The notes beneath the pieces are model-generated. The model did not search any database. It saw only the letters and a program-made list of their open reading frames with translations, and was not told the origin of the DNA. DNA of 64,000 nt, taken from NCBI GenBank assembly GCA_019416935.1, contig DXWI01000005.1, positions 26,385 through 90,384 on the forward strand, given 5' to 3'. This stretch comes from Clostridiales bacterium. Lineage in GTDB: Bacteria > Bacillota > Clostridia > Christensenellales > CAG-138. Position 1 is the stretch's first letter. The number at the start of each line of letters is the position of its first letter. Below are positions 56,896 to 64,000 of this stretch, piece by piece. The position numbers were made by a program, and so were the translations under genes.

Positions 56896-58121
56896 CCGTC
56901 GTCGTGATCGGCGGCGGCCCGGCCGGCATGATCGCTGCGGCGGAGGCCGCTGGGGCCGGCGCGCATACCATCCTGCTCGAACAGAATGAGAAGCTCGGCA
57001 AGAAGCTGTATATCACCGGCAAGGGCCGCTGCAACGTGACCAATGCCTGTGAGCGCGACGGCTTCTTTGCCGCCGTGGTCAGGAATCCCCGCTTTTTGTA
57101 CAGTGCGTTCGCCGCGTTCGACAACCGCGATCTCATGGCGCTGATCGAGCGGCAGGGCGTGCCGCTCAAGACGGAACGTGGGGGCAGAGTGTTTCCCGTT
57201 TCCGACAAATCGAGCGACATCCTGCGCGCCATGGAGCGGTATGTGCGCTTAAGCGGCGCCGAGGTGCGCCTGCATACGCGCGCAACTGGCATCAGCATGG
57301 AGAACGGCGCGGTGCGCGCGGTCAGGACGCAGGCCGGAGAAATTCCCTGCGACGCGGCGATCGTTGCGACCGGCGGGTGTAGCTACCCGCAGACCGGTTC
57401 CACCGGGGATGGCTATCGGTTCGCGGCGGAAGCGGGACACGCGGTGGAGCCGCCGTGCGGCGCGCTCGTACCGCTCGTGACGAACGAAACGTGGCCCGCC
57501 GCGCTGGCGGGGCTGACGCTCAAAAATGTAACGCTCTCGGCGTATCGGGAGCAAAAACGCCTGTTTCAGTCCGAACCGGGCGAAATGCTGTTTACGCATT
57601 TCGGTGTTTCCGGCCCGCTTGTGCTCACGCTGTCCTCCCGCATCGCGGAGCAGCCCGCCGGCGTGCGGCTGGCCATCGATCTCAAGCCGGGATTGATGGA
57701 GGAGCAGCTCGATGCGCGCCTGCTGCGGGATCTGGACGCCAACCGGCAAAAGCTGCTTGCGGGCGCGCTGCACGCGCTGCTGCCGGAGCGGCTGCTGCTG
57801 ACGGTGCTGGAGCTTTCCGGCGTGAACGCGCAAAAGCGCGTGAGTGAACTCACGCGCGCCGAGCGCATGGCGGTGCGAAATACGCTCAAGGCGCTGCCGC
57901 TCACCGTCCGCTGCGCGCGGCCCATCGAGGAGGCGGTCGTCACGTGCGGCGGCGTGTCGGTGCGCGAGGTACGATCCCGCGATCTGGCCTCCAAACGCGT
58001 TCAGGGACTGTATTTTGCGGGCGAGGTACTCGATGTGGACGCCGTCACAGGCGGCTACAACCTTCAGATTGCATGGTCGACGGGTGCGTTGGCCGGGAGG
58101 AGCAGCGTATGCAGCGATTGA
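56892..58121 (+). CDS. HI0933-like FAD-dependent oxidoreductase (BaiN family)
   Basis: A 409-residue flavoprotein of the HI0933/YhiN/BaiN family. The Rossmann FAD motif is VVVIGGGPAGMIAAAEAAGAGAH, followed by the family marker KLGKKLYITGKGRCNVTNAC and, at the C-terminus, GLYFAGEVLDVDAVTGGYNLQIAWSTGALAG. The reaction is not established; one clostridial relative acts on bile-acid intermediates, but that does not carry over to the whole family. The ATG overlaps the preceding stop, and cmk begins within its last 13 bases, so it is tightly coupled to both. Confidence 0.9.
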   Translation: MTVVVIGGGPAGMIAAAEAAGAGAHTILLEQNEKLGKKLYITGKGRCNVTNACERDGFFAAVVRNPRFLYSAFAAFDNRDLMALIERQGVPLKTERGGRVFPVSDKSSDILRAMERYVRLSGAEVRLHTRATGISMENGAVRAVRTQAGEIPCDAAIVATGGCSYPQTGSTGDGYRFAAEAGHAVEPPCGALVPLVTNETWPAALAGLTLKNVTLSAYREQKRLFQSEPGEMLFTHFGVSGPLVLTLSSRIAEQPAGVRLAIDLKPGLMEEQLDARLLRDLDANRQKLLAGALHALLPERLLLTVLELSGVNAQKRVSELTRAERMAVRNTLKALPLTVRCARPIEEAVVTCGGVSVREVRSRDLASKRVQGLYFAGEVLDVDAVTGGYNLQIAWSTGALAGRSSVCSD

Positions 58122-58786
58122 ACATTGCCATCGACGGACCGGCCGGCGCCGGCAAGAGCACCGTCGCAAAGGCCGTGGCTGCGCGCCTCGGCATCCGGTA
58201 TCTGGATACCGGCGCGATGTACCGCGCTATGGCGCTCTGGTGTCTGCGGCAGGGCGTGCCGGTACACGACGCAAAAGCGGTGGAAGCGGCGCTGCCGGCG
58301 GCGGACATCGCGGTGCGGTATACCGACGCGGGACAGCGCGTGCTGCTCTTTGCTGAGGATGTGACGGACGGGCTGCGCGCGCCGGAACTGGCTATGGCGG
58401 CATCTGCCGTTTCCGCGCACCCGGCGGTACGCGTGCGGCTGACCGAGCTGCAGCGGCAGGTCGCCGCGCAATACGACGTGGTCATGGATGGGCGCGATAT
58501 CGGCACGAATGTTTTAACGGATACGCCGTACAAGTTTTTTCTCACCGCAAGCGTGCGCGAACGGGCGAAAAGACGATTCGAAGAGATGCGTGCGCGCGGT
58601 CAGGACGCGGGTACGATCGAGGACATGGAACGGGAGATCGCCGAACGCGATTACAACGACAGCCACCGTGCGTTCATGCCGCTGCGCCGGGCGGACGATG
58701 CGGTATTGATCGATACGACCGGCATGACCGTCGAAGCGGTCGCCGGAGAGATTCTGCGGTCGGTAGCGGGGAGGCGCGACGGATGA
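58109..58786 (+). CDS. cmk: Cytidylate kinase
   Basis: A 225-residue CMP/dCMP kinase. AIDGPAGAGKSTVAKAVA is the P-loop, RYLDTGAMYRAMAL follows as usual, MDGRDIGTNVLTDTPYKFFLTA carries the CMP-binding Asp/Arg, and RRFEEMRARG plus RDYNDSHR complete the lid. The start is ATG 58109 with GGGAGGAG about seven bases upstream. cmk, plsC, ispH and rpsA in a row is the standard order in Clostridia. Confidence 0.96.
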   Translation: MQRLNIAIDGPAGAGKSTVAKAVAARLGIRYLDTGAMYRAMALWCLRQGVPVHDAKAVEAALPAADIAVRYTDAGQRVLLFAEDVTDGLRAPELAMAASAVSAHPAVRVRLTELQRQVAAQYDVVMDGRDIGTNVLTDTPYKFFLTASVRERAKRRFEEMRARGQDAGTIEDMEREIAERDYNDSHRAFMPLRRADDAVLIDTTGMTVEAVAGEILRSVAGRRDG

Positions 58787-59373
58787 TCTATGTCATTGGA
58801 AAAATTCTGCTCTCGCCCATCCTGCTTCTGCTGCTGCGCCCGCGCGTGCGCGGAAAGCGGCATCTTTGGCGCAGGGGCAGCGCGATTTTGGTGAGCAACC
58901 ATTGGGCGCTGACCGACCCCATCCTCATTGCGCTCATCTGCCCGCGCATCATCCACTACATGGCGAAGAAGGAGCTGTTTGAGAATCCCATCGCAAGGTT
59001 CTTGCTCATGAAGGGCATCTATGCGTTTCCGGTCAATCGGAAACAGGCGGATATGGCCTCGCTCAAACAGGCCATGCAGGTGCTGGAAAAGGGCAAGGTG
59101 TTCGGCATTTTTCCGGAGGGCCGGCGCTCCGTTACGGGCGAGCTGGATGAGCTGGAGCGCGGCGCGGCGTTTCTGGCGCTTCGCTGCAAGGTGCCCATCA
59201 TCCCCATCTATTCCGACCCGCGCACCTACCGCAAGCTGCGCATCAACATGATCGTGGGCGAACCCATGGATGCGGCGGCCATCGCGGCCGCGCATAAGGG
59301 CAAATCGGTCGACGTGGTCACACAGGCGATTGCGGATAGGCTGCAGCAGCTTCGCCTGCAGCTGGAGGCGTAG
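58783..59373 (+). CDS. plsC: 1-acyl-sn-glycerol-3-phosphate acyltransferase
   Basis: A 196-residue membrane-associated PlsC, which adds the second acyl chain to make phosphatidic acid. One N-terminal hydrophobic helix, the catalytic NHWALTDP (N-H-x4-D), and FPEGRRSVTGELDELERGAAFLAL with the glycerol-phosphate binding block, then VPIIPIY. The ATG overlaps the cmk stop (ATGA). It lies between cmk and ispH as in many Clostridia. Confidence 0.92.
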   Translation: MIYVIGKILLSPILLLLLRPRVRGKRHLWRRGSAILVSNHWALTDPILIALICPRIIHYMAKKELFENPIARFLLMKGIYAFPVNRKQADMASLKQAMQVLEKGKVFGIFPEGRRSVTGELDELERGAAFLALRCKVPIIPIYSDPRTYRKLRINMIVGEPMDAAAIAAAHKGKSVDVVTQAIADRLQQLRLQLEA

Positions 59374-59377
59374 GGCC

Positions 59378-61702
59378 ATGCGCATTCTGGTGGGCCGGCA
59401 CAGCGGCTTCTGCTTTGGCGTGCAGCGCGCCGTATCGCTGGCAAAGCGTTATGCCGATGCGGGATTGCCCGCCTATACCTACGGCGCGATCATCCATAAC
59501 GAACGGGTGGTGGACGCGCTTGCCCGACAGGGCGTGCGCCCGATCGAAAACGCCGATGCGCTGCAAAAGGGGGACACGCTGATCCTTCGCGCCCATGGCG
59601 TGCAGCCGCAGGCGGAGGCGGTCTGCCGCGCGCGCGGCGTGACGATCGAAGATGCGACCTGTCCGTTCGTCAAGCGGATTCATCGCCTCGCGGCTGCGGC
59701 TGCGGCGGACGGCAAGGCGGTCTTTGTCGCCGGGCAGGCGCGCCATCCGGAGGTGACCGGCATCCTCGGCTATGCGGGCGCCGGGGCGCGCGTGCTCGAA
59801 AGCGCGTCCGACGCGGAGCGGGTGCCGCCCGTGCGGCGGGCCGCGATCGTCGCCCAGACGACCATGGCCAGAGCGGAATATGCGGCTGTCGCCGCGGCGC
59901 TCCGAACCCGGGTTGCCGAACTGGAGGTCTATGACACCATCTGTGACACCACAAGACAGCGCCAGCGAGAGGCGGAGCTGATCGCCGCGCAATGTACAAA
60001 AATGTTCGTGATTGGCTCGCATTCGAGTGCAAATACGGGCAGATTGGCCGAAATTGCAAAAAAGTTTTGTAAACAGACCAAAACCATAGAGAATATCGAT
60101 AAACTTTTGCTTGATAATTTACAATCCGATGATATAATAGGAGTTGTCGCGGGCGCATCAACGCCGGACTGGATGATTAGGGAGGTTATACAACTAATGA
60201 GCGAACTGGAAAAGACGACGATTGAAACCATCGAAGCGGAAGCCCCCGCCGAAGAAATCGCCGTAACCGAAGAACCCGCTGTGGCTGAGGAAGTCGTTGC
60301 GGCCGAAGAACCCGCTGTGGAACCCGCAGCCGAGGAAACGACCCAGTCTGCCGAGTCGGCAGATGAGACGTCCGATTTCGCAGAGGCCTTCGAAAAGACC
60401 ATGACGCGCATTCGCAACGGTCAGATCATCACGGGCACCGTGCTGCAGATCGTGGATGGCGAAGTGTACGTCAACGTCGGCTACAAGTCCGATGGCATCA
60501 TTCCGAAGAATGAGTTCTCGAACGACGCCGACGCCGATCCGAACGAGCTGTTCCAGGTGGGCGACTCCATCGAGGTCGAGGTGCTGAAGGTCAACGATGG
60601 TGAAGGCAATGTGCTCCTCTCCCGCAAGAACGTTGAAAGCAAAAAACTCTGGGACGAGATGATGGTGGAAGCCGAGAACAGCGACAAGATCTTTGACGCT
60701 GTCGGCAAGGAAGTCGTCAAGGGCGGCATCATCGCCGATATCGACGGCATTCGCGCTTTCGTGCCCGCATCTCAGGTTTCGACGAAATACATTGAGAACC
60801 TTAGCGAGTATGTGGGCAAGCCCATGCGCCTGAAGGTTCTGGAGACCGATAAGCAGCGCAAGCGCATCGTGGCCTCGCAGAAGCAGGTTCTGATTGCGGA
60901 AGCCGCTGCGAACCGCCGCGCAAAGTGGGAATCGCTGGTCGTTGGCAGCAAGGTGAAGGGTGTTGTCCGCCGCATCACCGATTTCGGCGCGTTCGTCGAT
61001 ATCGGCGGCATCGACGGTCTCGTCCATGTGACGGATGCGGCCTGGGGCCGCGTCAAGCATCCCTCTGACGTGCTCTCCATCGGTCAGGAGATCGAAGTGC
61101 TGATCCTGAACGTGGACGTCGAGAAGGAGCGCGTATCGCTGGGTTACAAGCAGCTTCAGCCGAAGCCGTGGACGCTGGCGGATCAGAAGTATCCGGTCGG
61201 CTCCATCGTAGAGGGCAAGGTTGTCCGCATCGTGCCGTTCGGCGCTTTCGTGGCGCTGGAGTCCACGATCGACGGTCTGATCCATATCTCGCAGGTTGGC
61301 GTGCGCCGCATTGCCAAGGTTGAGGATGAGATCAAGGTTGGCGACATCGTTCGCTGCAAGGTGCTCGATGTGAACACCGAGGCCAAGCGCATCAGCCTGA
61401 GCCGCCGCGAGGCGATCCTTGAGGAGCAGCCCGAGGTTGCAGAGCAGCTGCAGGCCGAGCGTGCCGAGCGCGACCGCCAGTATCAGGAGCGTCAGGAGCA
61501 GCGCCAGCGGGATCGCGAGCAGCAGCCGCAGCGCCGTGAGCGTACCGAGCGTCCGGCCGCGCAGAGCGATTCCGGCGAACGCCGTGACCGCGGCGACCGC
61601 CGCCGCCGCAACAGCGAGGATGGCGATTACGAACTGCCGCCGGTACAGTCCACCACCACGTCGCTGGCAGATCTCTTCCAGGCCTTCAAGACCGAGGAGT
61701 AA
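59378..61702 (+). CDS. ispH: Bifunctional IspH reductase / ribosomal protein S1
   Basis: A 774-residue fusion known from Clostridia. Residues 1-270 are IspH, the last enzyme of the MEP isoprenoid pathway, with its three Fe-S cysteines C12 (HSGFCFGV), C95 (DATCPFVK) and C189 (DTICDTT). After an acidic, alanine-rich linker come four S1 RNA-binding domains (about 315-385, 400-470, 483-555 and 568-645), e.g. DFGAFVDIGGIDGLVHVTD and PFGAFVALESTIDGLIHIS. The tail is Arg/Gln-rich and then acidic. Within the frame, at 60111-60199, a promoter and a GGAGG site precede an ATG that would give S1 alone (501 residues). The frame is unbroken. Confidence 0.95.
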   Translation: MRILVGRHSGFCFGVQRAVSLAKRYADAGLPAYTYGAIIHNERVVDALARQGVRPIENADALQKGDTLILRAHGVQPQAEAVCRARGVTIEDATCPFVKRIHRLAAAAAADGKAVFVAGQARHPEVTGILGYAGAGARVLESASDAERVPPVRRAAIVAQTTMARAEYAAVAAALRTRVAELEVYDTICDTTRQRQREAELIAAQCTKMFVIGSHSSANTGRLAEIAKKFCKQTKTIENIDKLLLDNLQSDDIIGVVAGASTPDWMIREVIQLMSELEKTTIETIEAEAPAEEIAVTEEPAVAEEVVAAEEPAVEPAAEETTQSAESADETSDFAEAFEKTMTRIRNGQIITGTVLQIVDGEVYVNVGYKSDGIIPKNEFSNDADADPNELFQVGDSIEVEVLKVNDGEGNVLLSRKNVESKKLWDEMMVEAENSDKIFDAVGKEVVKGGIIADIDGIRAFVPASQVSTKYIENLSEYVGKPMRLKVLETDKQRKRIVASQKQVLIAEAAANRRAKWESLVVGSKVKGVVRRITDFGAFVDIGGIDGLVHVTDAAWGRVKHPSDVLSIGQEIEVLILNVDVEKERVSLGYKQLQPKPWTLADQKYPVGSIVEGKVVRIVPFGAFVALESTIDGLIHISQVGVRRIAKVEDEIKVGDIVRCKVLDVNTEAKRISLSRREAILEEQPEVAEQLQAERAERDRQYQERQEQRQRDREQQPQRRERTERPAAQSDSGERRDRGDRRRRNSEDGDYELPPVQSTTTSLADLFQAFKTEE
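60111..60138 (+). promoter_or_regulatory. Possible internal promoter for S1
   Basis: TTGATA (60111-60116), 16-base spacer, perfect TATAAT (60133-60138), in an AT-rich patch inside ispH. About 45 bases downstream GGAGG (60181-60185) precedes the in-frame ATG at 60197. Confidence 0.6.
60197..61702 (+). CDS. rpsA: Possible separately translated ribosomal protein S1
   Basis: Same frame as the fusion; from ATG 60197 it gives a 501-residue S1 with an acidic N-terminus (MSELEKTTIETIEAEAPAEE) and four S1 domains. GGAGG lies 11 bases upstream and a good promoter is about 60 bases upstream. The segment just before the ATG (REVIQL) joins IspH in the fusion. Free S1 made this way would let the cell keep S1 dosage independent of IspH. 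That it is used is an inference. Confidence 0.5.
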   Translation: MSELEKTTIETIEAEAPAEEIAVTEEPAVAEEVVAAEEPAVEPAAEETTQSAESADETSDFAEAFEKTMTRIRNGQIITGTVLQIVDGEVYVNVGYKSDGIIPKNEFSNDADADPNELFQVGDSIEVEVLKVNDGEGNVLLSRKNVESKKLWDEMMVEAENSDKIFDAVGKEVVKGGIIADIDGIRAFVPASQVSTKYIENLSEYVGKPMRLKVLETDKQRKRIVASQKQVLIAEAAANRRAKWESLVVGSKVKGVVRRITDFGAFVDIGGIDGLVHVTDAAWGRVKHPSDVLSIGQEIEVLILNVDVEKERVSLGYKQLQPKPWTLADQKYPVGSIVEGKVVRIVPFGAFVALESTIDGLIHISQVGVRRIAKVEDEIKVGDIVRCKVLDVNTEAKRISLSRREAILEEQPEVAEQLQAERAERDRQYQERQEQRQRDREQQPQRRERTERPAAQSDSGERRDRGDRRRRNSEDGDYELPPVQSTTTSLADLFQAFKTEE

Positions 61703-61727
61703 GCGCGGCATTCCATTGGTAAACCAT

Positions 61728-61766
61728 AAGCGCGCCCCCACTGTGTGAGGGCGCTTTGCGTTTATA
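61728..61766 (+). terminator. Terminator after ispH-rpsA
   Basis: AAGCGC (61728-61733) with GCGCTT (61751-61756), plus an imperfect inner stem, then TTGCGTTTA. Moderate. Confidence 0.6.
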
Positions 61767-61792
61767 TTAAAAAAGGGAAGGAGAGATATGCG

Positions 61793-62200
61793 ATGAACCT
61801 GAAAGAACTGTGCGGCGTGATGGGCAAGTTTGCCCACGGCGTGTTCGCAACGATCGATGAGAATGGTTACCCCGATATGCGCGGCTGGGAATTCCAGTTT
61901 GAAAAGGATGGCAAACTATACTTCACCACCTCCAGTGTGAAGTCCGTGTACCGGCAGATGCTGGCCAATCCCCGGGTGGCCTATCTGTGCGACGCCGGCG
62001 ACTACCATATCCGCATCAGCGGCAAGGCCGTGATGGTCGAGGATGCGGCGGAGCGGGAAGCGATCTATCGCATCATGGATCCCGGATTGTATGACCTGTA
62101 TCCAACCGTTGATACCGATGGATTTACGGTGTTCTATATCGAGCACGGCACCGCCAAATACGCAAAGGGCTACGAACCGTTTGAAACGTTTCAGTTTTAA
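61793..62200 (+). CDS. Pyridoxamine 5'-phosphate oxidase-like protein
   Basis: A 135-residue protein of the flavin-binding split-barrel (PNPOx-like) superfamily. HGVFATIDENGYPDMRGWEFQFEKDGKLYFTTSSVKSVYRQMLANPRVAYLC covers the usual barrel strands: first strand with a 'T-x-D-x-x-G-x-P' turn, then 'YFTTS...K...I/L..NP.V'. It likely binds FMN or F420 and may reduce or detoxify small molecules; it is not the PdxH enzyme itself. An AAGGAGAGA site lies before the ATG at 61793. It stands alone between two terminators. Confidence 0.85.
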   Translation: MNLKELCGVMGKFAHGVFATIDENGYPDMRGWEFQFEKDGKLYFTTSSVKSVYRQMLANPRVAYLCDAGDYHIRISGKAVMVEDAAEREAIYRIMDPGLYDLYPTVDTDGFTVFYIEHGTAKYAKGYEPFETFQF

Positions 62201-62270
62201 GCATGTTTCTTTGCCGAAATGAGCGCTTTCCATTGGTAAGCGGCTAATACAAACGCAGATGACAGCATGA

Positions 62271-62318
62271 AACGGGCGTCGTTTTCCCGGCAGGGGAATC
62301 GGCGCCCGTTGTTTGTTG
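62271..62318. terminator. Bidirectional terminator
   Basis: AACGGGCG (62271-62278) with CGCCCGTT (62303-62310) and inner TTCCC/GGGAA, followed by GTTTGTTG on the plus strand; between convergent genes. Confidence 0.75.
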
Positions 62319-62355
62319 CGCCCGCAGGAGCCTTTCGCGGATTCCCTTGCCGCCG

Positions 62356-63669
62356 TCAGGCGACATGCTGCTGGCGGGAGAGCAGGAAAAGCGCGACAAG
62401 GTTGGGCACGGCCATGAGCAGGTTCAGGATCTCCGAGACGCGCCAAGTCAGCGCCAGCGGCAGGAGCGCGCCGAGAATGCATAGGCCGATGTACAAAAAC
62501 AAATAGGGCCGTACTGCGCGAGGGCCGAACAGATATGCTGCGCACTGCGAGCCGTACAGAGAGAAGCCCAGCATGCTGGAAAAGGCGAACAGCAGCAGCG
62601 ACAGTGCGAGAAACAGACTTGCGCCGGTACTGCCGAACCGGGTGGCGAACGCATCAATGACCAGCGCGCCCGCGACCGCGTCGTTGCCGTAGGGCAGAGG
62701 AATGCCCGAGACGAGCAGCGCGAGCGCCGTGAGCGTGCACATGACGATGGTATCGAGAAACACCTCGAAGATGCCATAGAGCGCCTGCTGTTCCGGCGAT
62801 GCTGCATCCGCCGCGGCATGTGCGATGGCCGAGGTGCCAAGGCCCGCCTCGTGCGTAAAGACGCCGCGCGACACGCCGATACGGAACGTCTGCATGATGG
62901 TGATACCCGCTGCGCCGCCAATCGCCGCCTCCGGACGAAATGCGCTTTGGACGATGGCGCGGAGAGCGGGAAAAACCGCCGCTGTGTTTTGGAGAATGAC
63001 CAGCACCGCGCCGCCGATATACAGCACGCTCATGAACGGAACGAGCAGTGCGGCAAACCGGCCGACCCGCTTGCTGCCGCCGAGCAGGGGGAGCGCAATG
63101 AAGAGCGCGACCAGCACGCCCGTGGCAAATGCCACGCGCCGCTCGGCCGAGGGTGACAGACCCCCAACCAACGCCGAGAAGAACGTTTTGACCGATTCTG
63201 CGACGGTATTGACCTGCGCAAGGTTCCCCATGCCGAATGCTGCCAAAGCGCCGCAGAGCGCGAACAGGACGGCCAGGAAGTGCCATCGGGGTGAAAGCCC
63301 GCGCTCAATGTAGACCATGGGGCCGCCGTACCAGCCGTTTGGGCCGCGCAGACGAAACCGCACCGCCCAAAGGATCTCGACATATTTGAGCGCCATCCCG
63401 AGCAGCGCGCTGATCCACATCCAGAAGACGGCGCCCGGCCCTCCGGTGAGCAGCGCACCGGCAACGCCGGCAATGTTGCCTGCGCCAAGCGAGGCGGCGA
63501 GGGAGGTCGAGGCGGCTTCAAAGGGGGAGACGCAGCGGCCATCACGCTGACCGGCGCCGCGAAAGAAGATGGAGAGGGATGGAAGAAACCGGCGAACCTG
63601 CACGAACCGGGTCTTCCCCGTAAAATAGGCGCCCGATGCGAGCAGCAGCAGCGCAATGCACTCCTCCAT
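62356..63669 (-). CDS. AGCS family sodium:alanine symporter
   Basis: A 437-residue membrane protein of the alanine/glycine:cation symporter family. AASTSLAASLGAGNIAGVAGAL is the signature of helix 2 (the GNIxG Na+/substrate site), GGPGAVFWMWISALLGMALKYVEILWAVRFR is the next, and FTHEAGLGTSAIAHAAAD is conserved near the middle. About eleven helices are visible. Length is somewhat below the usual 450-490. It imports alanine or glycine with Na+ (H+ in some). A GGAGG site is before the ATG. Confidence 0.92.
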   Translation of the reverse strand: MEECIALLLLASGAYFTGKTRFVQVRRFLPSLSIFFRGAGQRDGRCVSPFEAASTSLAASLGAGNIAGVAGALLTGGPGAVFWMWISALLGMALKYVEILWAVRFRLRGPNGWYGGPMVYIERGLSPRWHFLAVLFALCGALAAFGMGNLAQVNTVAESVKTFFSALVGGLSPSAERRVAFATGVLVALFIALPLLGGSKRVGRFAALLVPFMSVLYIGGAVLVILQNTAAVFPALRAIVQSAFRPEAAIGGAAGITIMQTFRIGVSRGVFTHEAGLGTSAIAHAAADAASPEQQALYGIFEVFLDTIVMCTLTALALLVSGIPLPYGNDAVAGALVIDAFATRFGSTGASLFLALSLLLFAFSSMLGFSLYGSQCAAYLFGPRAVRPYLFLYIGLCILGALLPLALTWRVSEILNLLMAVPNLVALFLLSRQQHVA

Positions 63670-64000
63670 GCGATCCCTCCGTTTCCGATGCTGTTGGCCT
63701 ATGGCAGGCTGCTACTATCCTATTGCGGAAGAAGGGCGTTCCATGCTGAAAATCCGCTATCCGCCCCGTTTCGCGGTCATTCGCGCAGGGCAATGCGCGT
63801 GCGGAGCGTCCGGCCCCGGCGGATATGCGTCTGTAGAATGGCGCCTCGCATCCTACGGCCCGGAGCGTGCGGAGCGTCCGGCCCCGGCGGATATGCGCCT
63901 GTTGAATGGCGCCTCGCATACCGACCCGGAGCGTGCGGAGCGTCTGGCCCCGGCGGATATGCGCCTGTTGAATGGCGCCTCGCATACCGACCCGGAGCGT
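63670..64000. other. Intergenic end region with tandem repeats
   Basis: From the AGCS start to the window edge no gene is supported. The first 130 bases hold no clear feature; the rest is the 66-base tandem repeat at 63799-64000. Confidence 0.55.
63799..64000. repeat. 66-base tandem repeat running off the edge
   Basis: Units begin with GTGCGGAGCGT at 63799, 63867 and 63933; unit 1 is 68 bases and divergent (GCGTCTGTAGAAT), units 2 and 3 are 66 bases and differ at one place (CCGG/CTGG). 66 is 22 codons. Unit 1 has a stop in the plus frame that is open in units 2 and 3 (AERPAPADMRLLNGASHTDP). Whether it is coding cannot be told because the repeat continues beyond the window. Confidence 0.85.

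Noticed and set aside
59378..61702. Frameshift or missing stop joining ispH and rpsA by error
   Set aside because: The same fusion is common in Clostridia, the linker is in frame over more than 40 residues, and both halves are intact.
63799..64000. CRISPR array
   Set aside because: The repeated unit is the whole 66 bases with no unique spacers, so it is a plain tandem repeat.
1..64000. tRNA or rRNA genes
   Set aside because: I looked through all intergenic gaps for cloverleaf features (GGTTCGAATCC-like arms) and conserved rRNA stretches and saw none.

Overview
The window looks like a chromosomal segment of a GC-rich member of the Clostridia (Bacillota), probably a gut-type anaerobe. The evidence is the gene content: a type III glutamine synthetase, a fused IspH/ribosomal protein S1 gene, a NadD-YqeK fusion, a YtxC-like sporulation protein, S-box (SAM-I) control of metK, an L10 leader, Shine-Dalgarno sites of the AGGAGG type, and many Rho-independent terminators. 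No tRNA, rRNA, CRISPR array, complete insertion sequence or prophage was found. Genus cannot be named from this sequence alone.

Layout. 0.1-3.7 kb: GNAT acetyltransferase, azlCD branched-chain amino acid exporter, cation/proton antiporter. 4.0-10.1 kb (minus): NlpC/P60 wall hydrolase, CPBP membrane protease, TSCPD protein, membrane acyltransferase, and the coupled pair ddl-murF. 10.3-13.0 kb: M3 peptidase lipoprotein and a zinc-ribbon pseudokinase. 13.1-13.4 kb: a cluster of stem-loops. 13.5-15.9 kb (minus): M29 aminopeptidase and MFS transporter. 16.1-18.8 kb: tldD-tldE. 18.8-22.3 kb: rpmG-secE-nusG-rplK-rplA, then rplJ-rplL behind its own promoter and L10 leader. 22.5-27.5 kb: glnA, udk, nucleotidyltransferase, and rsmF on the minus strand. 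27.7-31.3 kb: an ABC ATPase, an exported CARDB-like protein and a MacB-like permease. 31.4-36.6 kb: ACT protein, UPF0210, MFS, prolyl-tRNA editing protein, second M29 peptidase.

36.6-42.7 kb is an envelope cluster. It holds a degenerate PIG-L domain fused to a phosphodiester glycosidase, an intact PIG-L deacetylase, a VanZ protein and a polysaccharide deacetylase. 43.0-47.5 kb: mrp, a stand-alone FakA-like domain, a six-hairpin intergenic block, riboswitch-controlled metK and an HtrA protease. 47.7-50.8 kb: ytxC-like gene and three poorly characterised envelope genes, one M15-like. 50.9-62.2 kb: nadD-yqeK, rsfS, a FeoA-FeoB fusion with a cysteine ladder, surE, an RpiR regulator, an FAD oxidoreductase, cmk, plsC, ispH-rpsA and a flavin-type protein. 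62.4-63.7 kb: AGCS symporter. The right edge is a 66-bp tandem repeat.

The most interesting points are these. Several promoters have the -10 box only 6-7 bases before the ATG, which suggests leaderless mRNAs. A promoter and a Shine-Dalgarno site lie inside the ispH-rpsA fusion and could make S1 alone. The cluster has a tandem PIG-L pair in which one copy has lost its metal-binding residues and gained a glycosidase. Two intergenic blocks are packed with stem-loops, one carrying an exact 36-bp duplication. FeoA and FeoB are fused through a five-cysteine linker.
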